Origin: Candidatus Apopatosoma intestinale
GTDB lineage: Bacteria; Bacillota; Clostridia; Oscillospirales; CAG-272
Direction: 5' to 3'
Length of the DNA: 6,862 nucleotides
Assembly (NCBI GenBank): GCA_018064545.1
Contig: JAGHUY010000156.1
Span: 1 to 6,862, forward strand
Position numbers and translations under genes: made by a program. Shown piece after piece: positions 6,860 through 6,862 of the stretch (positions are counted from its first letter, which is position 1; each line of letters starts with the position of its first letter). The notes beneath the pieces were generated by a model. It had not been told where the DNA came from. It did not search any database and worked only from the letters and a program-made list of their open reading frames with translations.

Positions 6860-6862
6860 TTC

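Noticed and set aside
1..6862. Defence system, mobile element, prophage or horizontally acquired island
   Set aside because: All genes are on one strand with housekeeping content, similar composition and tight spacing. There are no integrase or transposase genes, terminal repeats or tRNA genes.

Overview
All six genes in this window lie on the minus strand. Reading in transcription order from high to low coordinates they are: a PucR/CdaR-type regulator, an S41 carboxy-terminal processing protease, the transcript cleavage factor GreA, class II lysyl-tRNA synthetase, a C69 dipeptidase, and a small membrane-anchored protein I do not recognise. The moderate base composition, strong AGGAGG-type ribosome binding sites, very tight gene packing and the protein types (PucR-like regulator, clostridial-type C69 dipeptidase, Gram-positive-type LysS) suggest a Firmicutes genome, most likely a gut-type member of Clostridia. 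That placement is inference from style, not from a marker gene.

Layout. Positions 6791-6862 hold a hairpin that looks like an intrinsic terminator or leader structure, followed by the regulator gene (5705-6790). A clean 9-bp-stem intrinsic terminator follows (5661-5687), so the regulator looks like its own transcription unit. A close-packed group then runs from the protease (start corrected to 5623) through greA (start corrected to 4278), lysS, the dipeptidase and the membrane protein. The gaps are 22, 10, 64 and 30 bases, which suggests one operon. The 64-base gap between lysS and the dipeptidase is almost entirely a 13-base tandem repeat that begins inside the lysS stop codon. After the last gene, within the final 60 bases of the window, there is an almost perfect sigma-70/sigma-A promoter on the minus strand. 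It is followed by an imperfect palindrome at the predicted start of transcription, and it reads out of the window into an unseen gene.

How the genes relate. GreA (rescue of stalled RNA polymerase) and LysS (tRNA charging) are housekeeping functions of gene expression. The protease and the dipeptidase are protein- and peptide-degrading enzymes, one membrane-anchored and outward-facing, one probably cytosolic. Nothing seen in the sequence links these into a new pathway. I did not find a defence system, mobile element, CRISPR array, RNA gene or other clearly undescribed system. The most informative non-gene features are the outward promoter with its palindrome, the tandem repeat and the two hairpins. 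No stretch longer than 300 bases lacks a gene; the largest gap is 88 bases.
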